Positions 41,165 through 49,422 of a stretch of 64,000 nucleotides of DNA are shown here, in pieces. The notes beneath the pieces were generated by a model. It saw only the letters and a list, made by a program, of their open reading frames with translations, made no database searches and had not been told where the DNA came from. The position numbers were made by a program, and so were the translations under genes. Position 1 is the stretch's first letter. The number at the start of each line of letters is the position of its first letter. The DNA lies in the NCBI RefSeq assembly GCF_002086735.1, contig NZ_MVIJ01000021.1, positions 34,581 to 98,580 on the forward strand. The letters run 5' to 3'. This stretch comes from Mycobacterium scrofulaceum. Lineage in GTDB: Bacteria; Actinomycetota; Actinomycetes; Mycobacteriales; Mycobacteriaceae.

Positions 41165-41554
41165 CTAATCGAGCAGCGGCGCGATCTCTGCGGGGTCGAA
41201 GTACTCGTCGATCCGGTCGAGCCGGCCGCCGCCACCCACCGTGATCACGATGCAGACGCGCATCGAGATCGACTGGCCGGCATGGCCGGTGGCGTGCAGG
41301 ATGTGCTGCTGGACGAAGCCGCCCTCGAAGAACCGCCGGTCCAGGATTTGATAGCGGCGCTCGGTGGTCGCGCCGATGAACCAGTCGATGACCCGCAGCG
41401 CGCGGGCCTTTCCGTCATCGCGGCGCGCGCCGACCCGCCAGACGGCGATGTCGTCGCTCCACATCCGGTCGACCGCCGCGAAGTCGCCCTGCTCGATCGC
41501 CGCGAACAGGCGGTCGGCGGCGTCCGCCACGACTTCGGGGCTCGCAGTGGTCAT
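41165..41554 (-). CDS. SnoaL-like/NTF2-fold protein
   Basis: 129 residues. NTF2-like cone fold as in SnoaL polyketide cyclases and ketosteroid isomerases: ADRLFAAIEQGDFAAVDRMW at the start, RALRVIDWFIG, and the C-terminal VGGGGRLDRIDEYFDP. Such small proteins are either enzymes (isomerase, dehydratase, cyclase) or binding proteins. It lies 55 bp after the DUF6285 gene, so it may be read as the last gene of the catabolic operon. Confidence 0.78.
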   Translation of the reverse strand: MTTASPEVVADAADRLFAAIEQGDFAAVDRMWSDDIAVWRVGARRDDGKARALRVIDWFIGATTERRYQILDRRFFEGGFVQQHILHATGHAGQSISMRVCIVITVGGGGRLDRIDEYFDPAEIAPLLD

Positions 41555-41580
41555 GTCATGGGCTCCTCTTCTGATTGCCC

Positions 41581-41608
41581 GCTCTTGGAGGTCCGCTCTT
41601 GGAGGTCC
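41581..41608. repeat. Perfect 14-bp tandem repeat between DUF6285 and SnoaL genes
   Basis: GCTCTTGGAGGTCC occurs twice in a row (41581-41594 and 41595-41608), ending just before the DUF6285 stop codon at 41610. It fills most of the spacer ahead of the SnoaL-like gene. Confidence 0.9.
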
Positions 41609-41609
41609 G

Positions 41610-41948
41610 CTATTGAATGTCGTAGCCGGGGTGGGCGACGGCCACCCGCCGCCGCACCAGCGTGCGCAGGCAGGCGGTGACCTCCCGGTCCCGCCCGTCC
41701 AGCTCGCCGGCCCGGATCGCGGCGGCCAGCTCCTCCTCGTCGGCGAACCCCAGGTCGGCCAGCGCGTCGCGGGATTCGGCCTCGCTCTCGTCGAGCAGTT
41801 CGCGCTCCACGATGCGCAGCGCGTTCGCGGCCACCCTGGCGTGGAAGTTCACCTGCCCGCTGGTCGCCGCCCGCACGTCGCTCTCCAAGAATTCGGCCAC
41901 CGCGGCCACCAGCTCGGCGGCCAGTGGGCGGCCGTACGCGCCGATCAT
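41610..41948 (-). CDS. DUF6285 protein, LvaB-like kinase partner
   Basis: 112 residues from ATG 41948, overlapping the stop of the APH-like gene (ATGA); the longer upstream frame has no protein character. Mostly helical: LAAELVAAVAEFLESDVRA, FHARVAANALRIVERELL, ADEEELAAAIRAGEL and a C-terminal VAVAHPGYD. This small family nearly always follows an APH-like kinase gene in acyl-CoA clusters. In Pseudomonas putida a similar small protein (LvaB) is needed for activity of the kinase LvaA on 4-hydroxyacyl-CoA. The link to LvaB is by size and context, from memory. Confidence 0.75.
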   Translation of the reverse strand: MIGAYGRPLAAELVAAVAEFLESDVRAATSGQVNFHARVAANALRIVERELLDESEAESRDALADLGFADEEELAAAIRAGELDGRDREVTACLRTLVRRRVAVAHPGYDIQ

Positions 41949-42991
41949 CGGAGGTCCCCCGATTGCCTGGCTTCTCCTCGCGCCGCTCCGCGGCGCGCAT
42001 CGTCGCCCGGCGCTCCTTCGAGCAGGTCGAGCAGGTCCCATTCGGTCTCGCACACGCGGCGACCGATCGTGGCCAGCTCCACCGAGCGGAACTGGCCGGT
42101 CAGATGCCGCTCCGCCTGGTAGCGGCAGATGACACCCCAGCGCAGCGTGGCCAGCACCAGCCACCAGTGAAACGCCACCCGGTCGACGCTAGCCCCGCCG
42201 GCCTCCTCGTAGGCGTGCAGGAAGCTCTCGACGCTGCCGAGGCCGCCGGCGCCGAGGCTGGCCGGGGCGCCGAACCGCCAGGCCCGGATGCAGAACCAGG
42301 CCAGGTCGTCGTACGGGTCGCCGCGGTGCACCAGCTCCCAGTCGAGGACGGCGGCGAGGCGGGAGCCGTCGACGATGAGGTTGCCCATCCGGTAGTCCCC
42401 GTGCACCAGGACGTCCGCCGACGGTTCCGGCCGGTTGCGCTCGAGCCAGCGAAAGGCCCATTCGAAGGTGGCCGTGGTGTCGCCCATGGCGTCGAGCCGC
42501 TCGCGCCACTGCGCGAGCGGGTCTTCGCGGGCCAGACCGGGGATGTCGGGGTCGGCGCGGTGGATGGCCGCCAGGGCCTGCGCGCATTGCCGCAGCAGCC
42601 CGGTGCGGGCCGCCTGCCCGCCCGCCGCGTCGAGCTGACGCTGAATGCGCCGCACGATCGTCTCGCCCGCGATCTCGTCGCAAATGAGGAACGGATTGCC
42701 CAGCGCGGCAATCGAATCGGCGGCGATGAGGACGTGGGGGACCGGCGCGCCGGCGGCAGCGGCGGCGGCCTGTGCCCTCGCCTCCAACTCCATGCCGGCG
42801 TGCACGTCGTCGGGTGCGCCGGTGCGCAGGATCAGCGCTTGCCGACGGCCCGCCGCGACGGCGTCGAACGCCCACGTCGAGCGGCTGGCGCCCCCGGTCA
42901 GCGCGCGCAGGTCGGTCACCGCGACATCGGCGCCCAGGATCGGCGCCAGCACGGTGGCGAGTTGGGCGGCCAGCTCCTCGGTCGGCGTCAC
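41945..42991 (-). CDS. APH-fold kinase, LvaA/ACAD11-type
   Basis: 348 residues, GTG start within the acyl-CoA dehydrogenase stop (GTGA). Kinase core: GGASRSTWAFDA near the N-terminus, catalytic loop VLVHGDYRMGNLIV and metal-binding LDWELVHRGDPYDDLAW. The full HGD motif and the PYDDLAWFC segment match the kinase domains fused to acyl-CoA dehydrogenase in ACAD10/11 and the LvaA kinase. Those enzymes phosphorylate the 4-hydroxyl of acyl-CoA so that the dehydrogenase can remove it as phosphate. Here kinase, partner and dehydrogenase are three adjacent genes. Confidence 0.82.
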   Translation of the reverse strand: MTPTEELAAQLATVLAPILGADVAVTDLRALTGGASRSTWAFDAVAAGRRQALILRTGAPDDVHAGMELEARAQAAAAAAGAPVPHVLIAADSIAALGNPFLICDEIAGETIVRRIQRQLDAAGGQAARTGLLRQCAQALAAIHRADPDIPGLAREDPLAQWRERLDAMGDTTATFEWAFRWLERNRPEPSADVLVHGDYRMGNLIVDGSRLAAVLDWELVHRGDPYDDLAWFCIRAWRFGAPASLGAGGLGSVESFLHAYEEAGGASVDRVAFHWWLVLATLRWGVICRYQAERHLTGQFRSVELATIGRRVCETEWDLLDLLEGAPGDDARRGAARGEARQSGDLR

Positions 42992-44223
42992 TTGCCAAAC
43001 TTAAACAGCCGCTGCGCCACCCGGCGAATCTGGATCTCCTCGGCTCCCTCGGTAATGCGGTAGCGACGGTGGTGGCGGTAGATGTGCTCGAACGGCTCGT
43101 GCCGGCTGTAGCCCAGTCCGCCGAAGATCTGCATCGCCCGGTCCGCGGCGTCGCAGACGAGCCGGTTGGCCCGGTAGTTGGCCATCGACACCTTGTCCGA
43201 GACCTCCATGTGGTGGTCGCGGTCCAGATGCCAGGCGGCGTAGGCGACCAGCAGCCGCACCATCTGGGCCTCGGTCTGCAATTCGGCCAGCGGCCACTGC
43301 ACGGCCTGGTTCACCGACAGCGGCTTGCCGAACACGGTGCGTTTGCCGGCGTATTCGGCGGCGCGGTCGATGCAGTATTGCGCGGCACCCAGGCTGCTGG
43401 CGGCCTGGCGGATCCTGTTCTCGTGCAGGAACGTTTGCGCCACCTCCAGGCCGCGATCCACCTCACCGAGCACCGCGTCGGCGGGCACCCGGACGTCGGT
43501 CAGCCGGACCTCGCCGTGATCGGTCGGCATGTTGAACGTCCACCAGTAGTAGGGGACCTCGAACCCGGGCGCGTCCGTCGGCACCAGGAACGCCGTGATG
43601 CCGCGCGCCTGGCCTGGCTCGCCCGACGTGCGGGCGAACACCAGGTCGTGGGTCGCCCGGTGGACGCCGGTGTTGAACCGCTTGGACCCGTTGATCACCC
43701 ACCCGTCGCCGTCGCCCTGCGCGCGGGTCTCCAGCCAGGTGGCGTCCGAGCCGTGCTCCGGCTCGGTCAGCCCGAACGCCATGGACCGCTCCCCGGTGAT
43801 CAGCGCCTCGGACCATCCCCGCCGTTGCTCGTCGGTGCCGAATCGCTCCATCATGATCACCTGCGGGAAGTTTCCGACGATCGAGGACTCGTTCTGCAGG
43901 TCGTTGTGCAGGCCGAGGCCCTTGTGCGCCAGATGTTCCCGGATGACGGCCATGTCGACGTTGGTGCCGTCCCGGCCACCCAGCGAGGAAGGCAGCCCGT
44001 AGCGCAGCCAGCCCGCCTTGTCGGCGCGCCTGCGCATCTCGGCGAGCAGGTCCTCCCACTCGCGGGTCGGGATGCCGTCGTTGTCCCAGTCGGTACGGGC
44101 GTGTTCGCGCCGCTTGTCGAAGTACTGGATGTGCTCGCGCTCCAGCGGTTTGATCTCGGCCTCGATGAACTCGTCCATCGCGGCGAGCAGACCCGGAAGG
44201 TGTTCGGGGAGTGTGAAATCCAC
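42988..44223 (-). CDS. Acyl-CoA dehydrogenase, LvaC/ACAD-type
   Basis: 411 residues from GTG 44223. FAD and acyl-CoA features: MAFGLTEPEHGSDATWLETR, WVINGSKRFNTGVHRATHDL, AAQYCIDRAAEYAGKRTVFG and the C-terminal QIFGGLGYSRHEPFEHIYRH with RITEGAEEIQIRRVA. The N-terminus has a charged 60-residue region typical of the ACAD10/11-related group. Being flanked by the APH-like kinase and DUF6285 genes, it probably acts on a phosphorylated 4-hydroxyacyl-CoA. A normal alpha,beta-dehydrogenation role is the alternative. Confidence 0.85.
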   Translation of the reverse strand: MDFTLPEHLPGLLAAMDEFIEAEIKPLEREHIQYFDKRREHARTDWDNDGIPTREWEDLLAEMRRRADKAGWLRYGLPSSLGGRDGTNVDMAVIREHLAHKGLGLHNDLQNESSIVGNFPQVIMMERFGTDEQRRGWSEALITGERSMAFGLTEPEHGSDATWLETRAQGDGDGWVINGSKRFNTGVHRATHDLVFARTSGEPGQARGITAFLVPTDAPGFEVPYYWWTFNMPTDHGEVRLTDVRVPADAVLGEVDRGLEVAQTFLHENRIRQAASSLGAAQYCIDRAAEYAGKRTVFGKPLSVNQAVQWPLAELQTEAQMVRLLVAYAAWHLDRDHHMEVSDKVSMANYRANRLVCDAADRAMQIFGGLGYSRHEPFEHIYRHHRRYRITEGAEEIQIRRVAQRLFKFGK

Positions 44224-44246
44224 GGTCGTCTCCTTTGGGGGAAGGC

Positions 44247-44864
44247 TCAAGCGCCGTACAGGGTTTTCTTCCAGATCGTCGCCAGGGTGGCGATGGCGTC
44301 CTCGTCGCTGATCTTGATGCCCAGGTTGGAGGGGCCGACGAAGACGGTGGTGAAGTTCTCGAACAGCAGGGCGATGGCCGCCGCGGTGTGTTGTGGATCG
44401 AGCTCGGTTCCGTAGCCCTGTTCCTGGGCGCGGCGCACGGAGGCGGCGACGATGTCCATGCCGAAGCGGCGGAACTCGTTCTGGACTGCCGCGAAGCGCC
44501 GCTGGGTGGCGGCCAGCTGGGCCACGGCGATCATGATGCCGATGTTCTGCTTGAACATGTTCCAGTACCCGGTGACCACCGAGGTGAAGAACGCGTCGTC
44601 GTCGGGTGATTCGGGTGGCTGAAGGCTCAACCCGGACGGCGTCACCACGTCGTGCAGAAACGATTCCGCCAGGGCCGCGAGCAGGTCTTCCTTGTCGTCG
44701 AAGTACCGGTAGAACACCGCGGGTGACTTGCCCGCGGCCGACGTGATGTCGGCGAGCGTGGTGCCGTGGAAACCGCGCTCGGCGAACAACTTCCGGGCGG
44801 CCTGCTCGATCGCCTGCCGGGTCTGGCGGCCCTTGGCGGTCAGCGCGTCCGGGCCGGCCATCAC
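44247..44864 (-). CDS. TetR-family regulator of the catabolic operon
   Basis: 205 residues. HTH region RQAIEQAARKLFAERGFHGT, LADITSAAGKSPAVFYRYFD and DKEDLLAALAESF. It is located inside the operon between the HMG-CoA-lyase-like and acyl-CoA dehydrogenase genes and overlaps the former by ATGA, so it is made together with the pathway enzymes. That predicts feedback repression relieved by a CoA-ester intermediate. A candidate operator lies upstream of the first gene at 49285. Confidence 0.85.
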   Translation of the reverse strand: MMAGPDALTAKGRQTRQAIEQAARKLFAERGFHGTTLADITSAAGKSPAVFYRYFDDKEDLLAALAESFLHDVVTPSGLSLQPPESPDDDAFFTSVVTGYWNMFKQNIGIMIAVAQLAATQRRFAAVQNEFRRFGMDIVAASVRRAQEQGYGTELDPQHTAAAIALLFENFTTVFVGPSNLGIKISDEDAIATLATIWKKTLYGA

Positions 44865-45766
44865 GTCCGCATCCGGTCGCCGGCGCGCAGCAGCGCGCTC
44901 GGCAGGTCATGGCCCACAGCGGCTTTGGCGACGCCGGCCGCGGCGATCGCGGCCTGCAGGTCGACGTCGACGTCGATGCCGCTGTCGCGCAGCAGGTACA
45001 CCAGGTCCTCGGTGGCGATGTTGCCGGTGGCGCCCGGCGCGAACGGGCAGCCGCCCAGCCCGCCCACCGAGGCGTCCAGCCGGGTCACCCCCGAGCTCAC
45101 CGCGGCGTAGGCGCTGGCCAGCCCGGAGCCGCGGGTGTTGTGGAAGTGGCCGCCCAATGGCATCTCGCCGATCACCGGACGCAGTTGGGCGATCAGCGAA
45201 CTCACCCGCCCCGGGGTGGTGGTGCCGATCGTGTCGGCGATCGACAGGCGGTCGGCGCCGCGGTCGCGGGCGGCCGCGGCGATGTCCAGCACCCGCTGGG
45301 GCGGGGTGGGGCCCTCGAACGGCGAGTCCCACGCGGTGGCGATCACCACCTCGACGGTGACGGGAAAGCTGGAGGCAGCGCCGTGTGCGATCGCGACGAT
45401 CTCGGCGATCTGATCGGTGGCCTGGGCGCTGGTGCGCCCGACGTTGGCCTGGCTGAACGTGTCGTCGGCGGCCACCACGTACTCGATCGAGCGCAGGCCG
45501 GCGGCCACGGCCCGCTTGGCCCCGTTCGGGCTGGCGACCAGGGCGGAGAACTCGATGTCGGGGTAGTCGCGCAGGTGGGCGGCGAGCTCGGCGGCGTCGG
45601 CCATCGACGGCACCTTCGTCGGCGAGACGAACGCCGTGGCCTCGACCTCGCGGACCCCGGTCGCGGCGACGGCGGCCAGCAGTTCCAGCTTGGCCGACAA
45701 CGGGATCGGCGCTTCGATCTGCAGGCCGTCGCGCAGCGCGACCTCGCGGATGACCACGTGCGTCAC
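44861..45766 (-). CDS. Hydroxymethylglutaryl-CoA lyase-like enzyme
   Basis: 301 residues. DRE-TIM metallolyase: REVALRDGLQIEAPIP at the N-terminus (metal/catalytic residues), EATAFVSPTKVPSMAD, GGHFHNTRGSGLASAY (two metal His) and the HMG-CoA-lyase cysteine loop VGGLGGCPFAPGATGNIATE. Cleaves a 3-hydroxy-3-methylglutaryl-type CoA ester to acetoacetate-type product plus acetyl-CoA. Together with neighbours, it suggests a branched or hydroxylated acid is broken down. ATGA overlap with the CaiB gene. Confidence 0.9.
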   Translation of the reverse strand: MTHVVIREVALRDGLQIEAPIPLSAKLELLAAVAATGVREVEATAFVSPTKVPSMADAAELAAHLRDYPDIEFSALVASPNGAKRAVAAGLRSIEYVVAADDTFSQANVGRTSAQATDQIAEIVAIAHGAASSFPVTVEVVIATAWDSPFEGPTPPQRVLDIAAAARDRGADRLSIADTIGTTTPGRVSSLIAQLRPVIGEMPLGGHFHNTRGSGLASAYAAVSSGVTRLDASVGGLGGCPFAPGATGNIATEDLVYLLRDSGIDVDVDLQAAIAAAGVAKAAVGHDLPSALLRAGDRMRT

Positions 45767-46971
45767 AGCACCTCCTCGGCGCGCAGTTCCTCGAGCTCTC
45801 CGGCGGTCATGCCGAGCAGCCCGCGGTAGACGTCGTCGTTGTGCTGGCCGGGGCGCGCCGGCCCGGCACTGCGGACCCGGCCCGGCGATTCCGAGAGCAC
45901 CGGCACGACGCCCGGCCCCAGCACGTTGCGCCCGAGTCTTTCGTCGAAGTGGTCGACCAGCATGCCGCGGGCCCGCAGCTGTGGGTCGTCGACCACCTCC
46001 GCGACCGTGTTGATCGGGCCGGCGATCACCCCTGCGGCACTGAGGGTTTCGATGATGTCATCGGGTTGGCGTCGCGCGGCCCACGCGCCGATGATCTCGT
46101 CGAGCTCGTCCTGGTTGCGGCCGCGAGCGCCGTGCGTGGCGAACCGGTCGTCGGTCGCCAGCTCCGGGCGGCCCATCGCCTTGCACAGCCGGGCGAAGAC
46201 GGTGTCCTGGTTGGCGGCGATCACCACCCACGAGCCGTCGGCGCTGCGGTAGATGTTGCTCGGCGCGATGCCGTCGAGCCGGGTGCCCGACGGCCCGCGC
46301 ACCACACCGCCGACGTCGTAGTCGGGGATCGTGGATTCCTGTACCGCCAAACAGGATTCGGTCAGCGCGACGTCCACGACCTGGCCGCGCCCGGTGATGC
46401 CGCGACGGTACAGCGCCGCCAGCGCGCCCTGGGCGCCGAACATGCCGGCCAGGGTGTCTCCCAGCGAGAGCGCGAGCCGCGGCGGTGGACCGCCGGGGAA
46501 GCCGTTGAGGTGGCGCAGCCCGCTGGCCGCCTCGGCCACCGACGCGTAGCCGGCCTTGTGCGCGTCGGGCCCCGTCTGCCCGTAGCCGGACACCCGGACC
46601 AGGATGATGCCCGGGTTGCGGGCGCTGAGCACGTCGTAACCCAGGTCCCATTTCTCCAGCGTCCCGGGGCGAAAGTTCTCCACGACGATGTCGGACTTTT
46701 CGACGAGGTCCAAGAAGAGCTCGCGGCCGCGCGGGCGGCGCAGGTCGAGCGTGACCGCCCTCTTGTTGCGCGCGTGCACCGTCCAGAAGACGTGTTGCCC
46801 GTCCACCTCGGCCTGGCCCCAGGTGCGCAGCGGGTCCGGGGCGCCGGGGGGTTCCACCTTGATCACGTCGGCACCCAGGTCGCCCAGCAGCCGCCCGGCG
46901 AAGGGGCCCGCGATCAAGGTGCCCAGCTCGAGCACCCGGACGCCGTCCAGCGGACCCGCCGGTGCCGTCAT
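45763..46971 (-). CDS. CaiB/BaiF-family (class III) CoA-transferase
   Basis: 402 residues from ATG 46971. N-terminal LDGVRVLELGTLIAGPFAGR and DLGADVIKVEPP, then KSDIVVENFRPGTLEKWDLG, and the catalytic Asp region LALSLGDTLAGMFGAQGAL are all as expected. These enzymes move CoA between carboxylic acids via aspartyl-CoA thioester. It would activate the operon's substrate acid, with succinyl-CoA or a pathway CoA ester as donor. Donor and acceptor are not deducible. Confidence 0.92.
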   Translation of the reverse strand: MTAPAGPLDGVRVLELGTLIAGPFAGRLLGDLGADVIKVEPPGAPDPLRTWGQAEVDGQHVFWTVHARNKRAVTLDLRRPRGRELFLDLVEKSDIVVENFRPGTLEKWDLGYDVLSARNPGIILVRVSGYGQTGPDAHKAGYASVAEAASGLRHLNGFPGGPPPRLALSLGDTLAGMFGAQGALAALYRRGITGRGQVVDVALTESCLAVQESTIPDYDVGGVVRGPSGTRLDGIAPSNIYRSADGSWVVIAANQDTVFARLCKAMGRPELATDDRFATHGARGRNQDELDEIIGAWAARRQPDDIIETLSAAGVIAGPINTVAEVVDDPQLRARGMLVDHFDERLGRNVLGPGVVPVLSESPGRVRSAGPARPGQHNDDVYRGLLGMTAGELEELRAEEVL

Positions 46972-48149
46972 TCTTTGCCTGCGAAGTCGTGGCGGACCAG
47001 CCAGTCGGTGACGACGTCGACCGCCGCGCGGAGCTTGTCGCGCTGGTCGGGACCTGCGTAATAGTGTGTGGCGCCGGGGATTTCGTGCATCTCCTTGTCG
47101 TGATGCCCGATCGCGTTGAAGAGCCGCCGGGTGTGGCTGGGTGTGCACGCGTCGTCGGCCAGGTTGCCGATCACCAACGCCGGGATCGTGATGTCGGCGC
47201 CGCACGCCACCCCGTCGCCGCGGGCGTCGTCGTAGCTCCACTGCGAGAGCCAGCCGCGCAACGTGGAGAAGCGGGCCAATCCGACCGGGCTCATGTTCAC
47301 CAGTTGAGGATCCCCCAGGTAGCACGTTCCCGGGGTGCGTTCGTTGGGATCGACTGTCGGGTCCAGCCAGCGCGGGTCGGCCATGGTGCCGTGCACGACG
47401 AAACAGAACTCGTCGTCCCCGCGGCCGGCCGCCTTCAGCTCCGCGAGCTTGGCCTTGACCCACGCGGTGATCCGGCGGTTGCGCAGCACCTGCGCGTTGC
47501 GGTAGCGCGCCAGGAAGTCCTGGCTGTAGGGCGGCTGGTTCGGGTTGTCCGGGTTGTACAGGTCCAGCTCCGGATCGCGCTTGGTGGGGTCGGATTCGTC
47601 GAGGATCGACGCGTCGAGCCACTCGGTCAGCGTGCCGTGCCGGCTGATGTGCGCGGCCAACAGCATGATGCCGTCGGCGGGGGTCAGGTCGAGGGCGGTC
47701 AGGTCGGGGCCGTCGCCGGATGGGCTCGACGTGATGGTCGGGTGCTGGGCCTGCTGCTGGTAGAACACCGACAGCGACCCGCCGCCGCTCCACCCGGCGA
47801 GCACGACCTTCTGATAACCCAGCCGCTTCTTGGCGTCCTTGATGCACTCGCCGAGGTCCTCGACCACCTTCTCCATCAGCAGCGCCGAGTCGGTGCCCCG
47901 AAACCGGCTGTTGCAGTAGATGACGTGGTGGCCGGCCCGGGCCAGCGCGTTGATCATGGGCAGGTAAGCGCCGCCGCCGATCGGGTGCATGAACACCAGC
48001 ACGGTGTCCGACGCCTTGTCCTTCGGCCTGAGCAGGTAGCTCTCCAGCACGGTGATCTCCGCCAGGCCGCCGTAGACGTCGCGGACGGCGGAATTGTTCT
48101 GGAAGGCAATGAGATAGGGGATGCGTTCGTATTCGTGGCGCGGTGTCAT
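46968..48149 (-). CDS. Alpha/beta hydrolase
   Basis: 393 residues from ATG 48149. Motifs: VFMHPIGGGAY (oxyanion region), nucleophile elbow LAGWSGGGSLS, acid loop VIGNLADDACTPS, catalytic His GATHYYAG. No signal peptide. A large lid insert lies between the nucleophile and the acid. Could be an esterase, lactonase or C-C hydrolase. Gene overlaps with CaiB (ATGA) and a 2-bp gap from the dioxygenase-like gene tie it to the pathway; opening of a ring-cleavage or lactone product is a reasonable guess. Confidence 0.82.
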   Translation of the reverse strand: MTPRHEYERIPYLIAFQNNSAVRDVYGGLAEITVLESYLLRPKDKASDTVLVFMHPIGGGAYLPMINALARAGHHVIYCNSRFRGTDSALLMEKVVEDLGECIKDAKKRLGYQKVVLAGWSGGGSLSVFYQQQAQHPTITSSPSGDGPDLTALDLTPADGIMLLAAHISRHGTLTEWLDASILDESDPTKRDPELDLYNPDNPNQPPYSQDFLARYRNAQVLRNRRITAWVKAKLAELKAAGRGDDEFCFVVHGTMADPRWLDPTVDPNERTPGTCYLGDPQLVNMSPVGLARFSTLRGWLSQWSYDDARGDGVACGADITIPALVIGNLADDACTPSHTRRLFNAIGHHDKEMHEIPGATHYYAGPDQRDKLRAAVDVVTDWLVRHDFAGKE

Positions 48150-48151
48150 GG

Positions 48152-49243
48152 TCAGTGTTGTCCTAGGTCGTGCGCCAGCACCTCGGCCGACGGGGTCAGG
48201 CGCCGGCGGGTGTCGACGGCGATCACTTGCCAATCGACGCGGGAGTACTCGTCGAACTTGCGGCGCGCCCGCTCCCGCGCCTTCTCCGGTGCGCCGTGGT
48301 GAACGCCTTGCGGCGCATGGGAAATCAGACCGGGTGGCATCGGGATTCCGTAGAGCGAGCCGCCGTGGAAGAAGGCGATCTCGTCGTAGTCGACGTTGCG
48401 GTGATACCACGGTGTGCGCTCGGTGCCCTGCACGCCTTCGGCCGGCTTCGGCAGGAAATTCATCACGTAGACACCCGTCGCCTGCATGAACAGGTGCACC
48501 GTCGGCGGCAGGTGGACACTGTCGGAGGTGACGACGTTGTAGTCGGCGATGTTGAACGTGAACGGGAAATTGTCCCCGCGCCAGCCCTCGATGTCGAGCG
48601 GGTTGTGTTGGTAGAACAGCATCGTCGGCCCGCCCTCGTGGATGAGCCGGACCTCGTATTCGTCGCGCCCGTCGTCGTCGATCGGCGCCGGGTCGGGGAT
48701 GGTGGCCTGCGACGGGTCGAACGGGAAGTGCCGGCCCAGCGGCCCGGGCGGCGGCACCCGGAACTCGTCGGTGGCCTCGACCATCAGCATCGTCGTCGGA
48801 CCGTCGGGCACCTGCCGCCAGGTGCACGCCTTCGGCAGGTAGACCCAGTCGCCCGCCGAATAGCGCAGCGGCCCGAACTCGGTCTCCAGCAGGCCGTCGC
48901 CCTGATGCACGAAGCACAGCAGGTCGCCGTCGACGTGGCGCGCGTAGAACGGCATCGGCTCGTGGCGCCGGCTCAACAGGATCCGGCAGTCGGCGTTGCT
49001 GAACATCAGCAGGGGACCGCCGTCGGCGTCGGTGGCGTCACTGGGTTTGAGCTCGCCGGCCAGCACGTCGACCGGGCGCAGCGGGCCGACCGACCGGAAG
49101 GCGGTGGGGTCGTGGCGGCGGTAGAGGTTCGCCGTGCGGCCGGCGAATCCGCCCCGGCCCAGCTCGTCGTCCTTGAGCCCGTCGAGGTCGGCATGCAGGC
49201 GGCGCGGTGTCTTGCCTTTTCGCAAGTGGACGAAGGATTCCAT
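48152..49243 (-). CDS. Homogentisate 1,2-dioxygenase-like cupin
   Basis: 363 residues. Two-cupin architecture like HmgA: GDWVYLPKACTWRQV, DGDLLCFVHQGDGLLETEFG, then NFLPKPAEGVQGTERTP, PWYHRNVDYDEIAFFHGG and SHAPQGVHHGAPEK. True homogentisate dioxygenases carry His/Glu/His iron ligands in a related H-x-N...SEF region; here SEF reads DEI, so the ring-cleavage assignment is uncertain and substrate likely differs. First gene of the operon, with a 179-bp upstream region that must hold the promoter. Confidence 0.75.
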   Translation of the reverse strand: MESFVHLRKGKTPRRLHADLDGLKDDELGRGGFAGRTANLYRRHDPTAFRSVGPLRPVDVLAGELKPSDATDADGGPLLMFSNADCRILLSRRHEPMPFYARHVDGDLLCFVHQGDGLLETEFGPLRYSAGDWVYLPKACTWRQVPDGPTTMLMVEATDEFRVPPPGPLGRHFPFDPSQATIPDPAPIDDDGRDEYEVRLIHEGGPTMLFYQHNPLDIEGWRGDNFPFTFNIADYNVVTSDSVHLPPTVHLFMQATGVYVMNFLPKPAEGVQGTERTPWYHRNVDYDEIAFFHGGSLYGIPMPPGLISHAPQGVHHGAPEKARERARRKFDEYSRVDWQVIAVDTRRRLTPSAEVLAHDLGQH

Positions 49244-49284
49244 GGGTGACCCCCGGCTCGGCGGCGACAGTGCGGCACAAAACT

Positions 49285-49302
49285 GAAAGTGACATTACTT
49301 TT
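49285..49302. promoter_or_regulatory. AT-rich inverted repeat, candidate TetR operator
   Basis: GAAAGTGACATTACTTTT contains AAGT-N6-ACTT, with extended symmetry, in the otherwise GC-rich leader of the catabolic operon, about 45 bp before its first start codon. TTTCGTTTCAC just after it has partial symmetry with TGAAAGTGA. Called on symmetry and position only. Confidence 0.4.
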
Positions 49303-49422
49303 CGTTTCACGCTCCCACAAGGGCCTGTCGGCCCGTTCGCGAGACATAATCCGTTGCGGACCGCGTCGGCGTGTCGTCGCTGACGGTTATGTGTCGCGGA
49401 TAGGCCGGGGCCTAAACGCCCG

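Noticed and set aside
41945..42991. Aminoglycoside resistance gene
   Set aside because: The fold is shared, but its acyl-CoA operon and DUF6285 partner point to metabolic phosphorylation; the same applies to the gene at 7580.
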